Shown: positions 60,076-64,000 of the stretch, in pieces | Position numbering within the stretch: position 1 is the first letter of the stretch | Layout: the number at the start of each line of letters is the position of its first letter | NCBI GenBank assembly: GCA_013433145.1 | Contig: CM024176.1 | Location: 8,604,520-8,668,519 of the forward strand | From: Ascaris suum | Lineage: Eukaryota > Nematoda > Chromadorea > Rhabditida > Ascarididae | Direction of reading: 5' to 3' | DNA length: 64,000 bases | Translations under genes and position numbers: made by a program | The notes under the pieces: model-generated | The model's database searches: none | What the model was told of the DNA's origin: nothing | The model's input: only the letters and a program-made list of their open reading frames with translations

Positions 60076-60260
60076 TTTTCTAGTTGAACGCGAAATGGTA
60101 AGTTTTGCTTCGGATGCTGAATTTTGACAAATATTTCAAGGAGGTTCTGAACGAAGCACTGTCCAAAACATTTAAAAACTGCAAAACAAGTGAACAGCAC
60201 TTGATTACAGAAGTTTATGCACTCTCTTCCATATCTGCCAATGGTTGGCAACTAAAATAA
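60076..60260 (+). CDS. 3' end of an unknown gene, two exons
   Basis: A short exon ending SFLVEREM at 60097 is joined over a 43-nt GT/AG intron (60098-60140) to a terminal exon 60141-60260. That exon encodes EVLNEALSKTFKNCKTSEQH, LITEVYALSSISANGWQLK and a TAA stop. The join is in phase. The peptide is clearly protein-like (helical, charged, one Cys). Upstream exons are uncertain, and a GTGAGT donor at about 59947 may belong to one. Family not recognised. The stop is followed at once by the G-rich tract at 60.27 kb. Confidence 0.45.
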
Positions 60261-60271
60261 TTGTTTGGGGA

Positions 60272-60283
60272 GGGGGGGGGGGG
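60272..60283. repeat. Poly-G run in a G/A-rich tract
   Basis: Twelve consecutive G with flanking GGGGA and GGAGG blocks across about 60267-60300. It could fold as a G-quadruplex, and assemblies or read depth may be unreliable here. Confidence 0.85.
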
Positions 60284-60760
60284 AGGAGTGGGGAGAGGAA
60301 GTTGAAATGACGACTCGGTGATAAGAGGAGAAAGAGTAGCCGGTAAAATATAGGAGACACTTGATCGGAAGCAAAGAGATGTTGCGATCCGCTGTCTTTC
60401 TCCGCTCCCTAGGTCAGGTTTTCTTAATTTCAGGTAAAAGATTCCTGTGTACGCGAACGTCACTGATCTTCTAAGTGATTCTGCTATCTGATACAGGCCC
60501 GAAAAATAAGGCTCAATATCGCAAAATGGAGCACCTGTGGTTCCAGCTGTTTTTAAAGTGCTAATAACGATCTCAAAGCCTTAGCTACAATACCAGACGA
60601 ACGCGATATTTAGCCAACCGCAAAGTTTGACAATATACGCCTAGTGGACGTTTGATTCCGGCATGAATAAATGAAGCATCTAATTTGACCATCAATACCG
60701 TCTTCGCTTAGTCTGCCATCGTTGAAAAGCGACCGGCATTCACGTTTGGCCCATTTCTAG

Positions 60761-61252
60761 TTTATTGTGGACGTGGCATATCTATTGGCTATAAGCGATA
60801 CGATGGCGAATTGTGCAGAAATTGCGCATCGCCCACTTAAATTCGGTAAAGTGAATGAATGGTGGGCAAGACCGGCTGAGCGGTAAGTAGTCAAGCTGCC
60901 GAAATGAACGAACTGAAAAGTTGTTGGCTGTGTTGATGATTGACAGATTCGTTCGGACATATATTCACTGAACTATGAACAGGAGCGTATTCAGACCGCC
61001 GTATGTCGAGAAGTTGTCGCCTCACGTCGCCGTTGTATGCCAATCAAATGCGCAGCCAAGCAACCTCTTGCAACCCGAGATTGCGATGATGATGACGCTG
61101 TCGTCACTTTATTATCGCATACCCAGTGGATCGCTACTACACCACGACACCTGTTTTGTTTATCATCTAGTTATTATCCCTACGAAAATTATGCTTTTCC
61201 CATGTTATCCACTACAGGAAATTTTAGAAAGCTTTTTGACGAAGCGCATTAA
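60761..61252 (+). CDS. 3' end of an unknown gene, two exons
   Basis: Exon 60761-60850 (acceptor CCCATTTCTAG; 30 codons; FIVDVAYLLAISDTMANCAE then IAHRPLKFGK) joins in phase 0 over a 96-nt intron (GTGAAT...TTGACAG) to the terminal exon 60947-61252. The terminal exon has 101 residues and a TAA, with EQERIQTAVCREVVASRRRC, an Asp run (RDCDDDDAVV), SYYPYENYAFPMLSTTGNFR and KLFDEAH at the end. The frame is GC-richer than its surroundings and reads as real protein. I do not recognise the family. The first exon is hydrophobic enough for a short membrane or core helix, which alone does not assign a receptor. Upstream exons were not found. It is separate from the gene ending at 60260. Confidence 0.55.
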
Positions 61253-62530
61253 ATTATCTTGGTGAAATTTTTCCTTCGTATGTAACATGGCTGTAATTCC
61301 TATAAATATAGGTTACTGTAATATGAAAAGCTGCGTCAACAAGGAAATCTACTGCAACGAGATCAAAGAAGACAAAATGTTTTGTACGGATTCTATGACT
61401 GCTTGATCGAGGAGAATGCCCGTAATGCCCTTCTCGAGAAAAAACCCTTATCTGAAAAATGGCGCTTATTAACTGTAAAATCGAAAGAATTTTTATTGCA
61501 TAGTCCTTATTCATACACATAAAATGACAGCAAAAACAAAACCCCAGTTAACAGCTGATATTATGGAAACCATGAATTAAATTCGCCCCTCTTTAGAGCA
61601 AAATTATGCATATGAGGAAATTAAGGGTCGCACAAATTTTATAGTTCAACTGTTGAGATCATCGTTTAAATGACAAATATGAAAGCAAATGATACCTACT
61701 TTCGAGGTAAATGGTCTCTTGTCTTTGTTAATGCCAGCTATAACTGCTTGCAAGTGCGCATATGAACTGATTCGTTATGAAGTTTGTGGCATGATAATGA
61801 TTTCCGTTATTATATTTTTCCGTAGTTGGCACGCTTTTATTAGCGCATCCGCATCAACAATTGCAATATGAAAAAATACGAGCGAGAATTTTTCAAAATC
61901 TAAGATTGTGTCGTTGCTGTAGAATTTGTTGGCTCAATTTTGAGACAACAATAGCGCTCATTTGTGAAGAAAACTATTTGAATACTCGACCCCCTAGTGG
62001 ATCATTTGCATTCATAGATCTCTGCTAGGTGATAAAGAAGCACTCAAAAAATTTCATCAGTGAAAACTTTATTCTTAAAGAAATGAATATCCATTATTAC
62101 TTTAAGAATGCTCACAGATCTCGGGATTGCTAAGTTAAATTTCAACTAGCCAACAATAAAATTCAAAAATTTACACAACAGTTCAAATAACACTATTGGG
62201 ATCGGAAGTTGTTCTCATCGAAAAGAATTAGCTCACTGAAAATGTTCAGAAAATTTTCCCTTATTGAGTGAAGATTTTTAAAGTAAAGTCAATAAAATTC
62301 TAAGCAAAAATTGATCACGAGACTCTTTTTTGTTTGAAATTGTCGTCAGAAAACAGTTCGTTTGGAAATTACAGCAAACTTTTTTTTTTTCAAGAAATTG
62401 CCATTGATATTGTAGAAGTAGAGCTGTTAAAATTAGAAGCTGAAATTTTTCAGCAAAGGAAATTGAGCAACTTCTATAATTTCATAAAATATAAATTATT
62501 GCATAATATTTTTACCACTTTTTTTTTTAT

Positions 62531-62775
62531 CATTGGATAATTTACCAATTGGATAATTTCAGCAGATATAAATAATTTTTACTATTATTGGATAATTTAC
62601 AAAAATATTTCACCATCTATAACGCACTTAAAATCTTTCATCAGTAATAAGTAATGTGACGCAGATATAAATATTATTGGATAATAAAAATTTCACTGCA
62701 TACAATCATTCTGAGAGAATATTTCAAATCGTGAACTTTTTAAATCTGAGAGAATATTTTGATCGTGAATTTAGT
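62531..62775. repeat. Degenerate A/T-rich repeats
   Basis: ATTGGATAAT occurs four times, GCAGATATAAATA twice and CTGAGAGAATATTT twice within about 245 bp, in partly repeated order. This indicates decayed tandem duplication. Confidence 0.7.
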
Positions 62776-62914
62776 AAGGAGAAAATATTTCAGCTGTAAT
62801 ATATGTATAGTTATTGGCGCATATAATATGAACAAATTGCTTTAATCTTCATATTGTTTACTGCGTAAATATCTCTTTCATATTCGCTTTGAGCTCAGTG
62901 AATAGCTCTCGAAG

Positions 62915-63094
<180 letters not shown>

Positions 63095-64000
63095 TACATC
63101 TGAACATACCGCCTAATTGAACTAGGGTGTTTCGCTTTAGCAAAATATTTCTTCACACAACCTCTCTCTCCGTATGTTTCTCTCGCCAATTTTCCCCGAG
63201 AAGACCCTCACTTACTTACAGTATGCTATATAATGGATGAAACTATACGACGGAACGCCAAAAGGTAAATATTCGCATATACTTGCGCTTTGTTGCTTGG
63301 AGACGGTAATACCTACGGGGCAAATTTCTGGGAAGTTGACCACATTTAAACCATAGATAACGTCAATAATATTAGCATTTAAGGATAAAACACAATTTCT
63401 TCATTTCAGTATTTCAGCTTTTTTTCCCCTTAAATTGCCCAAGAATTTTTGAAATCGATTTCTGCAACATTGAATAGCAGAGAAAATGAGGTAAATTCCT
63501 CTTCATTCGGCATCACTGAATTGCACATTGTGCTGAATGACTCACATTTTCGGGACAACTATCGAGCACGCTGAGTAGAGCATTTTGGTGATGAATATCA
63601 TAAGTAATAACAATCACCGGAAATGAGCATCATGAAAATCTTCTTTATGCGATTCGTCAGCAAATGCAATTGCACATTTCGGAAACAACAAAGTGTTGAG
63701 TAAGCTAACATAATAGATAGGAGTCAACGCTGGGTTCAATAGACGGAAAGAGAAGAGCTTGAAGGGGGGGAGGGGTGGAGGGAAGTGTGGAGAGTAGAGA
63801 GAGGAGGATGCGAAGGAAGGAAATGAGACATGCATGTATCGTTACAAATTGTTACACGAGCGATAGTATTTGAAATTGCAAAATATGCGCGTTGTGGATT
63901 GTTTTCTATAACGGCATGACAGTTTAAAACGTTTCCCATGAATGCCTACACTATGCAAGCTATTCAGCGATTGCAACCTGTTATATTTTCAGCGTAAACG

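Overview
The window is AT-rich animal DNA. It has short phase-matched exons with GT/AG introns, long (TA)n microsatellites and large non-coding spaces. There is no prokaryotic gene organisation, no rRNA, no recognisable tRNA and no CRISPR array. A nematode or nematode-like invertebrate is my best guess. It rests on compact introns, a small divergent F-box family and possible leader-acceptor AGs just before start codons, and it is not proven by the sequence.

Layout. (1) At <1-6663 on the minus strand lies the 5' part of the cohesin subunit SA/STAG (Scc3) gene. Eight exons encode the first 325 residues and the gene runs off the left edge. (2) At 6664-17834 there are large gene-poor spaces with a few isolated exon-like pieces, the best at 11625-11770 plus and at 15786-15879 and 12766-12934 minus. 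(3) At 17835-22960 on the plus strand is an F-box gene (copy A). Most exons are recognisable, but one junction does not resolve and one donor is GC. (4) At 22961-36849 is mainly non-coding DNA with a possible reverse-transcriptase relic, a GGCC-rich fold-back element and one good orphan terminal exon (34824-34935). (5) At 36850-43507 on the minus strand is a complete eight-exon F-box gene (copy B, 452 residues), paralogous to copy A exon by exon. It contains an apparent 26-nt intron. (6) At 47735-49573 on the plus strand are exons of a third, more divergent member of the same family (copy C), with no F-box exon found. (7) At 49574-57267 is a long non-coding region; 51.9-56.8 kb has no reading frame of 60 codons in any frame. 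(8) At 57268-61252 on the plus strand are several orphan exons, including a two-exon 3' gene end at 60761-61252 and a separate 3' end at 60076-60260. (9) At 61253-64000 are A/T-rich repeats and the longest (TA)n array.

How the genes work together. STAG is part of the cohesin ring complex, which holds sister chromatids together. The F-box proteins are probably substrate receptors of SCF ubiquitin ligases. Nothing here indicates an operon. The main point of interest is the F-box trio. Aligning the copies fixes exon boundaries that would otherwise be ambiguous, and it exposes the 26-nt intron, the GC donor and signs of decay. I found no convincing undescribed multi-gene system.
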